From Branchiostoma belcheri (lineage: Eukaryota > Chordata > Leptocardii > Amphioxiformes > Branchiostomatidae), in contig NW_017803897.1 of NCBI RefSeq assembly GCF_001625305.1, positions 1-64,000 on the forward strand: a stretch of DNA of 64,000 nt, in the 5' to 3' direction. Every line of letters begins with the position of its first letter. Within the stretch, counting starts at the first letter, position 1. Shown here one piece after another: positions 1-10,740 of this stretch. A model generated the notes under the pieces. It was not told where the DNA came from. It saw only the letters and a program-made list of their open reading frames with translations, and made no database searches. The translations under genes were made by a program, and so were the position numbers.

Positions 1-1130
1 AATTTTGGACGTTTTTTTTCGCTCAAAAACCGTTGATTTAGGGCCTGAAAACGCGTTATACAGGCTAATTTTAACAAAGTATACGTATAATGTTCGGATT
101 TTGTTTTAAAGCTCCGAAAATGATTTTCTTGCACTTCTAACACCTCAGAGAGACGTTAGGAATGCAAGAACATCATTTCCGACCATTTCCAAAAGAAATA
201 GCGACTTTGTTAAAATTCGCCTGTATAACGCGTTTCAGGCTCTAAATCATAGGTTTTGCACGAAAAAAACCGACCAAATTTTTTTTATACGTATAATGTG
301 CGGAATTTTTAAAAGGTCGGGAGTATTTTCTTGCACTCCTAACACCTCAGAGGGACGTTAGGAATGCAAGAAAATTTTTTCCGACCATTTCCAAAAGAAA
401 TAGCGACTTTGTTAAAATCCGCCTGTATAACGCGTTTCAGGCTCTAAATCATAGGTTTTGCACGAAAAAAACCGACCAAATTTTTTTTATACGTATAATG
501 TGCGGAAATTTTTTTAAAAGGTCGGGAGTATTTTTCTTGCACTTCTAACACCTCAGAGGGACGTTAGGAATGCAAGAAAATTTTTTCCGACCATTTCCAA
601 AAGAAATAGCGACTTTGTTAAAATTCGCCTGTATAACGCGTTTCAGGCTCTAAATCATAGGTTTTGCACGAAAAAAACCGACCAAATTTTTTTATACGTA
701 TAATGTGCGGAAATTTTTTTAAAAGGTCGGGAGTATTTTTCTTGCAATTCTAACACCTCAGAGGGACGTTAGGAATGCAAGAAAATTTTTTCCGACCATT
801 TCCAAAAGAAATAGCGACTTTGTTAAAATTCGCCTGTATAACGCGTTTCAGGCTCTAAATCATAGGTTTTGCACGAAAAAAACCGTCCAAAATTACATTA
901 TACGTATAATGTGCGAATTTTTTTTTAAAAGCTCCGAAATGATTTTCTTGCACTTCTTACACGTCAGAGAGACGTTAGGAATGCAAGAACATCATTTCCG
1001 ACCATTTCCAAAAGAAATAGTGACTTTGTTGAAATTATGTATTAAGTAATAAATTTCTTGAAATTACCCTGTATAACGCGGTTCAGGCTCTGAACACCTT
1101 GAACGGTTTTGCACCGCCCAAGTCCGTCGC
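1..1130. repeat. Satellite-like array, ~205 bp unit, about five copies
   Basis: A palindrome TATACGTATA recurs at 80, 286, 488, 693 and 899, giving a period of 202-206 bp. Each unit also holds an imperfect hairpin: an arm like TTCTTGCACTCCTAAC is followed about 15 bases later by its near reverse complement GTTAGGAATGCAAGAA. In addition bases 1-80 are close to the reverse complement of 817-893, so the array has long inverted ends. It decays after 893 and runs into GC-rich DNA near 1080. It could be a satellite or the internally repeated body of a non-autonomous transposon; its left end may lie outside the window. Confidence 0.85.
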
Positions 1131-2480
1131 TGCCGTAAAGGCGGTAAGGCCCCGCAAAGCTGGCCGCGAACCCTCGGGAGCCTGAGCGCAAAACTCCCGG
1201 CCACACCTGACCGTTGCTTTCCTTCCACGCCCGAGCCGTTCCGTCAGAAACGGTCCAGCACTCTCACGACCGAGGTGTTCGCCGATAAGGCGGACGGTGG
1301 GGTCTCTGACCGCCGAGTCTGCAAGGCGTACTCGCATACGGGCTGGTCATCGGGTGTTAGATACACCCGGTCCGCCGAGTCTCTGAACCCCTCCCGGTCC
1401 AGCCCGATAAAATTGGCTAACGGGCTCGTCGTCGGGGTCGAATGCGACCTCCCCCCGTCTGCCGGGTTGAGCACGCCCGGCAGATCGGACCGGCAGATCG
1501 GAGCGGCCCAAAAACTGCCCGTACTTAATACACGGCACATTGGAGCGGCACAAAAACTGCCCATACTTAATACACGGCCGCCGGACTTGGGCGGGGACGG
1601 GAGGTCAACCTCCCGCCGGCGACCTTCCCCGTGCTCAGCGGGATCCGCACGCAACCTCCAGCACAGGCTAGCCCCCGCCGACGCCCGCCCGCAACGGCCT
1701 GCACCGGCCCGGCCGAGTCCGAGGTGCTAAAAAAACGACCACTCTCAAGCCACCGGCTGCCCGGCACTTTTATTAGCGGCGAGCTGACACCCCTAATACA
1801 TCGGGTCGGGACCATCCAAAGTGCTGAAGCATTCGAAGTGATGCATCCCTCATGCATTCCTCTTGGCCAGCTGGCAAAACATGGGCCCTTTCCGATACTG
1901 CCTGACTTCAGGGTGTGCCAACCAGCCCACCGGCAACTCTGTCACCGCCCAGGTGCCACCCCGTAGACTGCAGAGAGCAAGACCGGGGAGTTACTGGAGC
2001 TTTATGCATTCCAATCAGCCTGCTGTTAAAGGGGCCGGGGCACACCCACCCCGGCTAAAACTCTGCCGCCGCCCGTTGCCGGGGCCGATGAGACCGCCGT
2101 ACCGGCTAAAATCACCTTTCTCAACGCCGGGGACCTGCACGTGGGCGGGAGGTTCCAACCAACGCCTCTCGTTGTCGCCAGCTTACTGCAGAGGCACGCA
2201 GCAGCCGCTACAAGGCTGCCTTAGCCCGAGCGAGCTCGCCCCGTGCCGCCAAAATCCGCTTCCTTCCGCCACCGGGAGAACCACGTTTTGGGGCCCAGAA
2301 AGGGTAGCCAATCAAGGTAGCCCTAGCTCTAGCCTAGCCCATCTTTTCCGGATACCTGTGAACAAAGCGCCCCCCTCCCCTCCCGTCCCACCGAATCTGC
2401 GATTTCGTAGCAGTAATTTTCTACTAAAATCAAATCAAAAGAAACGAGACATTAAACTGTTCTGCAGAATTTCTATTTAA
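1080..2480. other. GC-rich, CpG-rich block of unknown nature
   Basis: Base composition changes abruptly from the AT-rich array to GC-rich, CpG-dense DNA and back to AT-rich DNA near 2400. Open frames occur on both strands but look like a by-product of composition: none shows a recognisable domain and they overlap in several frames. A 42-bp tandem pair lies at 1501-1535 and 1543-1577, each containing a TACTTAATACACGG core. It could be a CpG island, the 5' region of a retroelement or part of the flanking repeat. I see no gene that I can defend. Confidence 0.4.
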
Positions 2481-2819
2481 TACGTGAAAACATCGAACAG
2501 GTTGTTTCACAAGACGTTCCAAAGGTCACTTTGGCGAAGTTACCCGATACCCGATGGGCTCTCCCATCATGCAATATTCAGCCACTTGGATATGCAGAAG
2601 GTACAGATCAGGGCTGATCATTAAAAAGAAAGATAGACTAATTTCGTACAGTTCGTCCAAGGAAAAATGTTACAAAGTTTTTCTTTAATTTACCAACACG
2701 AAATTATAACCAATAATTAGCTGCATGTTTCAATAACCTTAATTGATAAGAAATCCCACAGCAGCAAGATAGCAAGATCACAAACCTTTTGGGGTTTTTA
2801 TTAGCATGAAAAAATATTT

Positions 2820-3270
2820 GAGTGTTGAAAAGTCTGCAGAATTGAAAATTCGGCAGAATTGAAAAATCGGCACATTTGAAAAATCGGCACAGTTGAAATC
2901 GGCGTATTTGAGAATTGTACAGTTATTCTTTAAATGGTTTTCTCGAATAGGATATTTTTCAAAATTGGTATGGTTCTCTACTCGGATGTTTTTTTGAAAA
3001 TGATATAGTTTTCTGGAATCGGATAGGCTTTTGAAAATGGTATAGTTTTCTGGAATGGGGTAGTTTAAAAAATTGTATAACTTTCTAAAATCGGTAATAT
3101 TTTACCCCTTTTAAAAGATGTATCCCATTTTCAAAACATATATGGATTTAATTTTACCCCTTTTAAAAGATGTATCCCATTTTCAAAACATATATGGATT
3201 TAATTTTACCCCTTTTAATAGATGTATCCCATTTTCAAAACATATATGGATTTAATTCCCCCCTTTTAAA
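2820..3270. repeat. Cluster of short AT-rich tandem repeats
   Basis: Three adjacent minisatellites. About 2838-2915 has ~19-bp units around AAATCGGCACATTTG. About 2990-3060 has two copies of a unit with GGTATAGTTTTCTGGAAT. From 3101 to about 3270 there are three full and one partial 52-bp units starting with TTTACCCCTTTTA, at 3101, 3153, 3205 and about 3257. Nothing coding is seen. Confidence 0.8.
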
Positions 3271-3372
3271 AATGCATATACAATCGTTTTGACAGTGTTT
3301 CTGCTTCGTACTTGCCATATTCGTATGCCGCATTGACTTTAAGAAAACATCGAATCTGAATCAAGCAATATA

Positions 3373-3909
3373 GGCTGTGTTCATGTGAAGTCAGTGAAGG
3401 CGCTTTACATGTGGTTTACCCCGAAGCCGGTTTCAAGTGGCTCCATCTGAACGCTCCAAATCAGATTGAAAGCGCCTCGATCCCAAACCACTTCTAGAGG
3501 TGGTTTCGAATCGGTTTTCCCGCATCGCGATTTGCGTCTGAACGCAATGTGATTTCAATGTCACTTCACCTATTAATGGATTACGGGGTGATATTTTTTA
3601 TTTATATCCAATACCAAATTTTACGTGGCAGCAACTTGAAGAGAAGTAATGGTCAAATAATGTGTCCGTTCTAGGAGGAGCTTCGCCGCCTCTGTCGGGA
3701 CCACGTCGGCATTCGTGGGAGATACGCTGGGAGGGGGGAACCAGCAAGCAGGTTGTTGACCTCTGACATTGATACATCAAACAACAATGAATGCAATTTC
3801 AGAGAATCGTGATCGGGCACGGTTTCAAAGGAATGTGTGGCACGTGGACCAGATGTGAGGAATGCGAGTTACGCGAATCGCGGTTTGGGTGACTTCACAT
3901 GAACAAGGC
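3373..3909. mobile_element. MITE with ~20-bp TIRs and TATA target duplication
   Basis: The left end reads GGCTGTGTTCATGTGAAGTC. The right end, read on the other strand, is GCCTTGTTCATGTGAAGTCA, so the ends form terminal inverted repeats with one small difference. Both ends abut TATA (3369-3372 and 3910-3913), a likely 4-bp target duplication. The 537-bp interior has no transposase frame, so it is non-autonomous. The superfamily is not assigned. Confidence 0.7.
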
Positions 3910-3913
3910 TATA

Positions 3914-5019
3914 GACTGCCACATAACCACCTGGAATACAGCAAAAAAGCATGCATTCACAAAACTAGACTCATCCACATTTAACAATGTCCATCATCTC
4001 GTACCCCAGTTCATGCACATGTATGCCTAATCATTTCTTTTATACTAAATGTGCGATTATAACGCATATAAATTTAACAAACAAACAAATCAAACAATAT
4101 TTTACCAAATGATTATACTGAAAACCAATTCACACACCAATGGATTACGATCGAGAGCTATACATAAGGAAAGGGAAAATAGCCACAAACAGTTTACTTT
4201 AGGCCTCGGACACCAGACGATTCCCTGAAAACTCCAACTTACTAGAAATACTGTGGTTAACTGAAACCTACAGTAGCTCCTCGAACACACAACACTTAAA
4301 TACAGCACGATTATTATATGCGAACGATATTCTTATTACTTTCAACAGCCTAAAGAAGAGGGGAGGGGAGGAAAAATGAATACCAAATAGTATGAATGGA
4401 CAGATGTTTACAGCTGCCCCTTGTACCATCAAATCAGCTTTTGTACTTTTACCATCCAAAACACGTTACCAAACAATGGCCGGATCACAAGATATGAAAA
4501 TAAAAATCGGACGTCACATACTACAGGCTGTCTACAAATAACAAATTTATCAGATATTAGTGATATATAGTAGGATCATGATCCAAAAGAAATAATTTCA
4601 ATCTCAAAACCAATTTCCGTGTCAAAGTTCTAGCTGTCAAACATGTATCAGGGTACCAAACCGCCAGCCGTGCTGGTTTATCTTTATTGGGAAAATCAGC
4701 TGTCTCTGAGGGACATCAGACCTAGACATTCCTTGCATGGCCAGTGACCATAAGGTCGTTGACATACATAAAAGACAACACCAGCACAGCCAAATAAAAA
4801 CCAATTTAAGTTCTATTCCACTTTCCTACAAAACATTACAGTCCAAACTTTACACCACTTTATCTACATCTCAATACCTATAGACAACACAAAAATCTAG
4901 ACAGTTGCCAAAACAGAACTTGAACTAGAAACAAAGGAACAAACACAAAATGTCTACTACGGGGACATATCAACCCCCACGTATCTAATCTTTGAATAAA
5001 ATGTCCCCTGTAGTGATAA
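3914..5019. other. AT-rich stretch, no feature recognised
   Basis: No domain-bearing frame, splice-bounded exon, RNA gene or clear repeat was found. Short open frames on the minus strand (about 4102-4459) lack recognisable content. Confidence 0.4.
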
Positions 5020-5275
5020 CGGGACCCCCACGAAGCCCGTTAACGAACTTAACATTGGTCTCAACAATAGTAACCTGCCTACCAAAATTTTTAACAATTT
5101 AAACATACAAAAGTTATTCTGCTAACAGGCCACAAACAAAGGTCCACTAACGTTACGTACGGACCCCCCACGAAGCCCAAACTTGCACTTGACTTTGACC
5201 TCAACAACGGTAATCTGCCTTCCAAAAATCATGGACGTCGAATCATGTCTTCAAAAGTTATACGGCTAAACCCGC
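5020..5275. repeat. Two diverged direct copies of a ~105 bp sequence
   Basis: Copy 1 (about 5023-5125) and copy 2 (about 5160-5272) share the order ACCCCCACGAAGCCC, CTCAACAA(T/C)(A/G)GTAA, CTGCC(T/A)(A/T)CCAAAA and AAAAGTTAT, with a spacing near 138 bp. This looks like a decayed tandem or dispersed repeat. No coding content is seen. Confidence 0.6.
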
Positions 5276-5985
5276 AATCACCCACAATACGGCGGGACGA
5301 TTCCATAGTCTTTCTGGTGAAGACAATTATAAGCCAGCCTGGTATGTTGACGTCATGGCTCCTAAAACAGAATGCCTTTTTTTGCCCCGTCGCTTCATAT
5401 TTTTTTTAAATATCTGAGAGCCAACAAATTGGTTTGGTCTTAACTTCTGAAAAAAATCCAGCTGAGTACAAAGTTAAGGCTATTAAGGCTATTAATTGTG
5501 TTTCCTTCATATAATGCAATTCGGGCTAAGATGTACAAAAATAACACTTAGTATTGGACTTGGTCGGGGACACTTACCTGCCAGAGACACGTTAGAGAGT
5601 GGATAAAGTGTATCCGAGCTTATTCCGTGCAGAACAATGCTGCCATACATTATATGCATTATGTATGTATTTTAGGATGGTTATTTTCACCGAAAAAGTA
5701 TGTTTTGAGTCTTTAGAGGCGCTATTGTTGCTAGCAGTCAGCATGTGGCTATCAGTTTACTGTGCTTATTCGCTTATTCTCAAGGTATGGTGTACGGGAA
5801 TGTTTTGTAACAAAACACATACTACCTACTTCAATCGTGACAAGAGTAGCTTCGTAGCTGTTATGAATTTCATCCAGCAAGTCTTCGTACTTTGCACGTT
5901 TTCTGTCCCCTGCATCAAGGGCACTTTGTTCAAAAGGTATGGTAAGTTCTACAAGAGTCAGCTTTTGTTTGACCGGGTCTTGTAT
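5276..5985. other. No feature recognised
   Basis: A 135-codon plus-strand open frame (5599-6006) is hydrophobic and AT-driven, and it overlaps the retroelement fragment downstream. It has no recognisable domain and I do not call it a gene. Confidence 0.35.
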
Positions 5986-5987
5986 AG

Positions 5988-6345
5988 TTATGTCTGGGGT
6001 ATGTGACGTGGGTAGAATGTCAAGTGGAATGCATCAACTGCATCCAAGCTCAAGTCACTCCTGATGGTGACCTGTTGACCGGACTCGGAATACCACTGCC
6101 GGAGGGTGGTCACCAGCTCCTTAAGGACGCTGTTGTAACGCCACGTATACCTGGTGTCCTTCAGGGCGACCGGACAGGAGTTCAGGACTGTCTCTGTGTT
6201 TGATGACCTCGACATAGAGGGCAGTTAGAGGACAGGACTTTCCACCCACCGAACCAGATGTCACGTGTGGGAAGCCAGTTGACCATACCGCTCAGGACAA
6301 ACTCAAAGACGCCTCGGGGGCTGTTCAACAAGGAACTTCTCCATT
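5988..6345 (-). mobile_element. LINE-like reverse transcriptase C-terminal fragment
   Basis: Read on the minus strand, the segment carries the Trp-rich, zinc-binding end typical of non-LTR retrotransposon polymerases: a CPLC motif followed by a stretch with VLNSCPVALKDTRYTWRYNS. The two parts are in different frames, so the copy is decayed. Only the C-terminal portion is present; no YADD-type catalytic motif was found nearby. The exact clade is unclear. Confidence 0.55.
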
Positions 6346-7378
6346 TTGTTTTCGACTGTTCGAGATCTACAAGTTAAATTCAGTTTCCCAGTACGGTAAG
6401 AGAGCTGCAGTGATCTTTTTGTCTTCTGACTGACGAAGATGAAATTTTAATTTCCGACGTAAAGTTGCCTTTGTTTGATGGGGCTCCATTTCTATTTTCC
6501 TTTCTTGGGCATTCTGGACACTGCAGTAGCTGAAGCGATGACGGCAGCATGTTGTTGGAGATCGATCTGTTCTCCCGAGGTAAGGCCCAGACCCTGGCTG
6601 TGGTACAGGCTTCCAAGGTTTGTTGACCTCTTCAGACCCGCCCATTTCTTCACGTATTCAGTGTTGTTATATTACTTGAAAAACTGGTCAAACGAAACTA
6701 GAATATAGCATTCAAGAGAATACGTCGCCATGCTATAGCTGAATCAAATATAGGCAGAATATAGAAAGACCAACGTGAACTTAGAAAGCAGATTCCAATA
6801 ATAAAAATAATCAGTCAGCACAGATTAACAGTAATTCACATTGTACATAATCAATATTTAATAAGGACACGCATATCCCTGAAGAGCGAGGAAGAAGTAT
6901 TCAATATTTGAAAAAAAATGTTGTTTGGGGCTACCTGGCAGATCAATGTTACTAAAAGTCGTAACAGAGATGACTGCAAGGTTCAAGATGACTTTATTCA
7001 GTATTATAAAAAATATCCTAGTAATAATAGTTGTTTTAGAAACAATGATTAGGAATGAATGAATAGGGTACATATAGTGCAGTTCTAAATGTGGTTATAT
7101 GAATGTAATAATTTTGCTTAAATAATGTAAACCATGCGGTGAATCTTTAAATCATACTTACTAGTTCATTTAAAAACCTTTATCTTTTAAAATTGAGTGA
7201 AATACCCATAACGTAGTCTCTTAACCAATCTGACGTTCTTGCCAAGTGCCTCTGTTTTGTCAAATACAGTCAAACCTATGCAAATGACGCCATTTGCATC
7301 AGACCAATTTGAACTGGTGCTACAAACATGTTTGATTATATACCTGACGATCGGATAGACTGATTTGATGAAGATTAT
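6346..7378. other. Downstream flank of the 7.4-kb terminal exon
   Basis: AT-rich, with no recognisable coding sequence. On the minus strand an AATAAA hexamer lies at about 6990, some 390 bases beyond the stop codon at 7379. It could serve as a poly(A) signal for the gene ending there, but such hexamers are common in AT-rich DNA. Frames at 6367-6645 lack domains. Confidence 0.3.
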
Positions 7379-7495
7379 TTAATCATCCTTGAATGGCACC
7401 GGGTTCTGTTGCTGCTGTCCCTCTGTAAGTCCACACTGCCTCAGATGAACTAACACTTCCAGGAACTGGTTGATCCTGAACGGCAGCGTTGCCAA
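7379..7495 (-). CDS. Terminal coding exon of an unrecognised gene
   Basis: A polypyrimidine-AG acceptor (GCTTTTCAG) precedes a 38-codon frame ending in a stop at 7379-7381. The frame begins LATLPFRINQFLEV and ends QQQQNPVPFKDD. It starts in phase 0, which matches the phase-0 donor of the exon at 11564-11847, so the two can be joined without a shift. No family is recognised. The charged, Gln-rich end would suit a cytoplasmic tail or a soluble C-terminus. It may end the mosaic gene upstream or be a separate gene. Confidence 0.5.
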   Translation of the reverse strand: MATLPFRINQFLEVLVHLRQCGLTEGQQQQNPVPFKDD

Positions 7496-8314
7496 CTGAA
7501 AAGCGTAGAAATTGAATACATGTTTTTAATAGAATACATGACTGCCTCGTACCAGCCTCATGCATCGTGACTTTCATCCTCACCCGGGGGGAGACCTGGC
7601 AAACACCGGCTTGTAAAGATATGTTACCCCGTCTAAAGGGTGGTAAAAGCTATACGGTCGACTGATGATGATGATATATGACTTACTGTGTTTAGCGTAC
7701 AACAGAATAACACGCTAGATTGAGAAAGGTGACCGGCTTACAAAATCTACGAACAGGAGCTTGTGTGAGTGAGCGTGGGAGTGGAACACATTTTGATCGT
7801 CTCAGCGCCATGTTAAGGAGGCGAGGGGAAGTAGGCCAAGTCTACGTATCCAGGTTTCCAGGTGAAGAAAATGATTTGTTTAAGACCTTTCATACCCTGT
7901 CATAAATCATAAATTTAACTAGTATCGTTACAAGAAAATGGTGCTTAATGATTTTCGCCTTAATCCTGCCTCATGCCTTAAAAATAAGCTGATAAATATT
8001 GTATCCATTACGTAATCCATGAAAGATATTTAGGTATGTTTACTCTAAACATTCGATACTGGTAAGTACAATAAGTTGAATGAAATGAAAATCTGACGAA
8101 CCTCTTCCACAGCGTTACGCTCCTGAGGCTGGGACTAGTCAATAAAACAAGGTTTGAGGATTTAGAATGATAAAATAACAAAACATAACATTTGAGAGAG
8201 CGATGTTAGGTTTCCCAGTCAAATTTTAATCATTATGCTATTTAGTTGTGACTCTATTTTTCTAATTGCTATTTGACGTTTTAAAGCAAGATTTTGGACG
8301 GAGAAGTTGAATTC
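7496..8314. other. Intronic sequence, no feature recognised
   Basis: This lies between the two candidate 3' exons, before the LINE insertion. No coding sequence or named repeat was identified. A short GATGATGATGATAT run occurs near 7665. Confidence 0.35.
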
Positions 8315-8331
8315 AAAGAAACATACACATT

Positions 8332-9360
8332 GTGACGGACTGTGAAAAGGCTTTTGATAGGATCAGATGGGATTTTGTCTTAAAATCATTAGAATTCTTT
8401 AACTTTGGAAGTTCTTTTCTCAAATGGGTACAAGTACTTTATAGTAATATATCTAGTAAAATCATCAATTATGTAAATTTATCTAAACCTTTTATGCCCC
8501 AGAGAGGGGTGCGACAGGGATGCCCCCTATCTCCTTACTTGTTTATTGTTGCATATGAACTCTTAGCCATTAAAATCAGAAGTAACTCTGACATAAAGGG
8601 ACTCATTACAAATGATATAGAATCCAAATTGGCCCAATATGCAGATGATACTAACTTTACTTTAGAACCCACACCAGTCACATTTAACGCTTTAACTTCA
8701 GACTTAAACAATTTTAGCATTCTCTCCGGTCTCACACCTAATTACGATAAGTGTAAGGTAATTAGAGTGGGTTCTCTTAAAGGTACAGACTTTGAGAAAC
8801 TTTGTCAGTACAGCGTAGAATGGACCGATGGTCCCTTTGATCTGTTAGGGACGCATGTCCCGGTCAACATGGATGAAATCACTTCCATCAATTGCATTAA
8901 ATGCCTTAAGAAACTAGACTCCACATTGCTCCCGTGGAGAAAAAGATCACTCTCATTGTATGGCAAAATTACAGTTATCAATTCATTGGTCGTCTCGCTT
9001 TTTGCACACATATTTCTTGCTTTGCCGTCTCCGGAACACTTTTTTCAACAGTATGAAAAGAAAATATTCAAATTCATTTGGAATAATGGTCCGGAGAGGG
9101 CAAAGAGAAAGGTATTGTATAGTTCATATAAATGTGGTGGGTTACAGCTTATCAATCTGTGCGCCTTTGATGCTTCCTTAAAAGCATCATGGGTTCCTAA
9201 GCTGTATCATAATACACTCTGGTTTTGTTCAAGACTGTTATCAAACACACATACTGTATTTAGAAAGGGTCTGTTTCCATTTTTACAAATCGGAAATGAC
9301 AAATTGAAAGTTGTAACTTTTTTGAAGCGAGAGCTCCCAGGTGTAAGTGTATTTTCCTAG
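8332..9360 (+). CDS. LINE reverse transcriptase (partial, 342 codons)
   Basis: The frame starts within the palm domain (DCEKAFDRIRWDF) and continues through the GVRQGCPLSPYLF block and the catalytic YADDTNFTL motif. It then runs into the thumb, with the LPWRKRSLSLYGKI segment characteristic of L1/Tx1-type elements. The stop after VFS at 9360 is premature: family-like sequence resumes in another frame from about 9480. The endonuclease and first ORF are absent because of 5' truncation. It would have copied element RNA at nicked target DNA; this copy cannot encode a full enzyme. Confidence 0.85.
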   Translation: MTDCEKAFDRIRWDFVLKSLEFFNFGSSFLKWVQVLYSNISSKIINYVNLSKPFMPQRGVRQGCPLSPYLFIVAYELLAIKIRSNSDIKGLITNDIESKLAQYADDTNFTLEPTPVTFNALTSDLNNFSILSGLTPNYDKCKVIRVGSLKGTDFEKLCQYSVEWTDGPFDLLGTHVPVNMDEITSINCIKCLKKLDSTLLPWRKRSLSLYGKITVINSLVVSLFAHIFLALPSPEHFFQQYEKKIFKFIWNNGPERAKRKVLYSSYKCGGLQLINLCAFDASLKASWVPKLYHNTLWFCSRLLSNTHTVFRKGLFPFLQIGNDKLKVVTFLKRELPGVSVFS

Positions 9361-9638
9361 ATGTATTGTACACGTGGTTATCATTCCAGTTCAACCCTCC
9401 TGAGAATGGTTCCCAACCCCATGTTCTATGATATAATTGGCATTTTAAGATTGATGATGAATCGTTCTTATGGAAGGAGATGCTGGACCAGGGAATTCTG
9501 TTTGTACATGATATTTTAGACATAATTCCGTGGAAGGAAGTTTTTCTCCTCATTTATAGAATATCAATCGACCCCCCTACCAGAATGTTTCAATTCAAAT
9601 TAGTACATAAATTTTTAGCAACAAATAGACTATTATAC

Positions 9639-10122
9639 GTTAAGATCTGCATCTACACTACTATATTAAGACCAGTCTTATTATACGGTAGTGAAACCTG
9701 GACTCTCTCTCAGAGACTCAAAAGCAAAATTCAAGCTACGGAAATGAGAGTACTGCGCCTAATCTACGGAGTTACCTTAAGGGACAAAGTGAGAAATGAT
9801 ATAATAAGGAGCTCTTTCTCAGTGGAGTCCATTCTGAACATCATAGAAAGAAACCAGCTGAGATGGTTTGGGCATGTACTGAGAATGCCAGAGGGCAGGG
9901 ATACAAACAGGATATACAACTGGAAACCAAAGAAGAGAAGACCACCTGGCAGGCCAAGAAAGAGATGGGAAGATCAGATCAGAGAGATCACACAGAGAGA
10001 GCAGAGGGACTTCGAGGAAGTGAAGAATCTGACTCAAGACAGGGTAGCATGGAGGAACCTGACCCAGAGGCTGACAACTGACAGACCAGAAGGTCTACAG
10101 GCGTCCGGGTGAGCAGGTGAGC
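9639..10122 (+). mobile_element. Second LINE fragment nested in the Tx1-type LINE, 12-bp duplication
   Basis: AGACTATTATAC occurs at 9627-9638 and 10123-10134, exactly bracketing 484 bp of foreign sequence. The insert encodes a different polymerase C-terminus: RPVLLYGSETWTL, then LRWFGHVLRMPEG, then RRPPGRPRKRWEDQ, a signature of the craniate-type endonuclease-reverse transcriptase (RTE/BovB-like or related) LINEs. By chance its frame stays open from the host element into the insert. It is 5'-truncated and must be younger than the host LINE. Confidence 0.85.
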
Positions 10123-10126
10123 AGAC

Positions 10127-10534
10127 TATTATACATTTGGAAACTAAAAGAATCTCCACTGTGTGCCTTGTGTGCAGAAGAAGAAGAAACAACAAAACAC
10201 CTTTTTTTGTGATTGCAGAAAGGTGTTTAAATTTTGGCTGAGTGTTCAGAAATGGTTTAACAAAAAAACTGGACTTTATCTTAATATAGAAAATCCGTTG
10301 AACATTCTATTGGGTGATCATCATGAAGCAGTACCAATTATATGCAATCTTATAATATTACTGGGAAAGGTGTATATTTTCAAGAATCGTCATTCCGCAA
10401 CTATTTCATTGTATAGTTTTGAATCCTTTGTAAATAATTTCAAAGCCACAGAAGAAAGCATCGCACGAAAACAAAACAATATGATCAGTCATTACAAAAA
10501 ATGGGGAGATTTAGCAAATATATCGACTGGGTAG
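10127..10534 (+). CDS. C-terminal end of the Tx1-type LINE polymerase
   Basis: The interrupted frame resumes after the nested insert with a CALCAEEEETTKHLFFCDC block, the CxxC...H...C zinc-binding end of L1/Tx1-type proteins. It continues to a stop at 10532-10534, followed by a short 3' UTR and A-rich tail. Repetition of the RLLY codons at the junction reflects the target duplication. It belongs to the same element as 8332-9360. Confidence 0.8.
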
Positions 10535-10740
10535 AATGTTTTTACGTAATTCAGTGTGTGTGTACTCATATGCTATATCGTTTGTCTTTTTGTACGCTCT
10601 TTTGTTCTGTTGAATAAAGATTTAAGAAAAATTAAAAAAAAGAAACATACACGTTCCTTAGATATTAAATATTTACACATAACCTCACTCTCTCGTGTTG
10701 TATATGCCACTTAAAATTGTTAACTCCACCTAGAAAATTA

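Larger units (their letters stand above)
8315..10652 (+). mobile_element. 5'-truncated L1/Tx1-type LINE with 14-bp target duplication
   Basis: AAAGAAACATACAC occurs at 8315-8328 and again at 10639-10652, directly after an A-rich tail with an AATAAA signal (about 10614). The body, 8329-10638, begins inside the reverse transcriptase, as expected of incomplete target-primed reverse transcription. The polymerase resembles the Tx1 branch of the L1 group. The copy is further split by a second LINE fragment at 9639-10122. Without that insert it is about 1.8 kb. It lies in the intron between the exons at 11564-11847 and 7379-7495, in the opposite orientation to them. Confidence 0.88.

Noticed and set aside
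1-900. Regularly spaced repeats, CRISPR-like at first glance
   Set aside because: The unit is a contiguous ~205-bp tandem repeat with no unique spacers, in a spliced animal genome.
1244-2480. Several open frames of 96-205 codons on both strands
   Set aside because: They overlap in several phases within GC-rich DNA and show no domain; they are composition artefacts.
5599-6006. 135-codon plus-strand open frame
   Set aside because: AT-rich and hydrophobic with no motif or splice support, and it runs into a minus-strand retroelement fragment.
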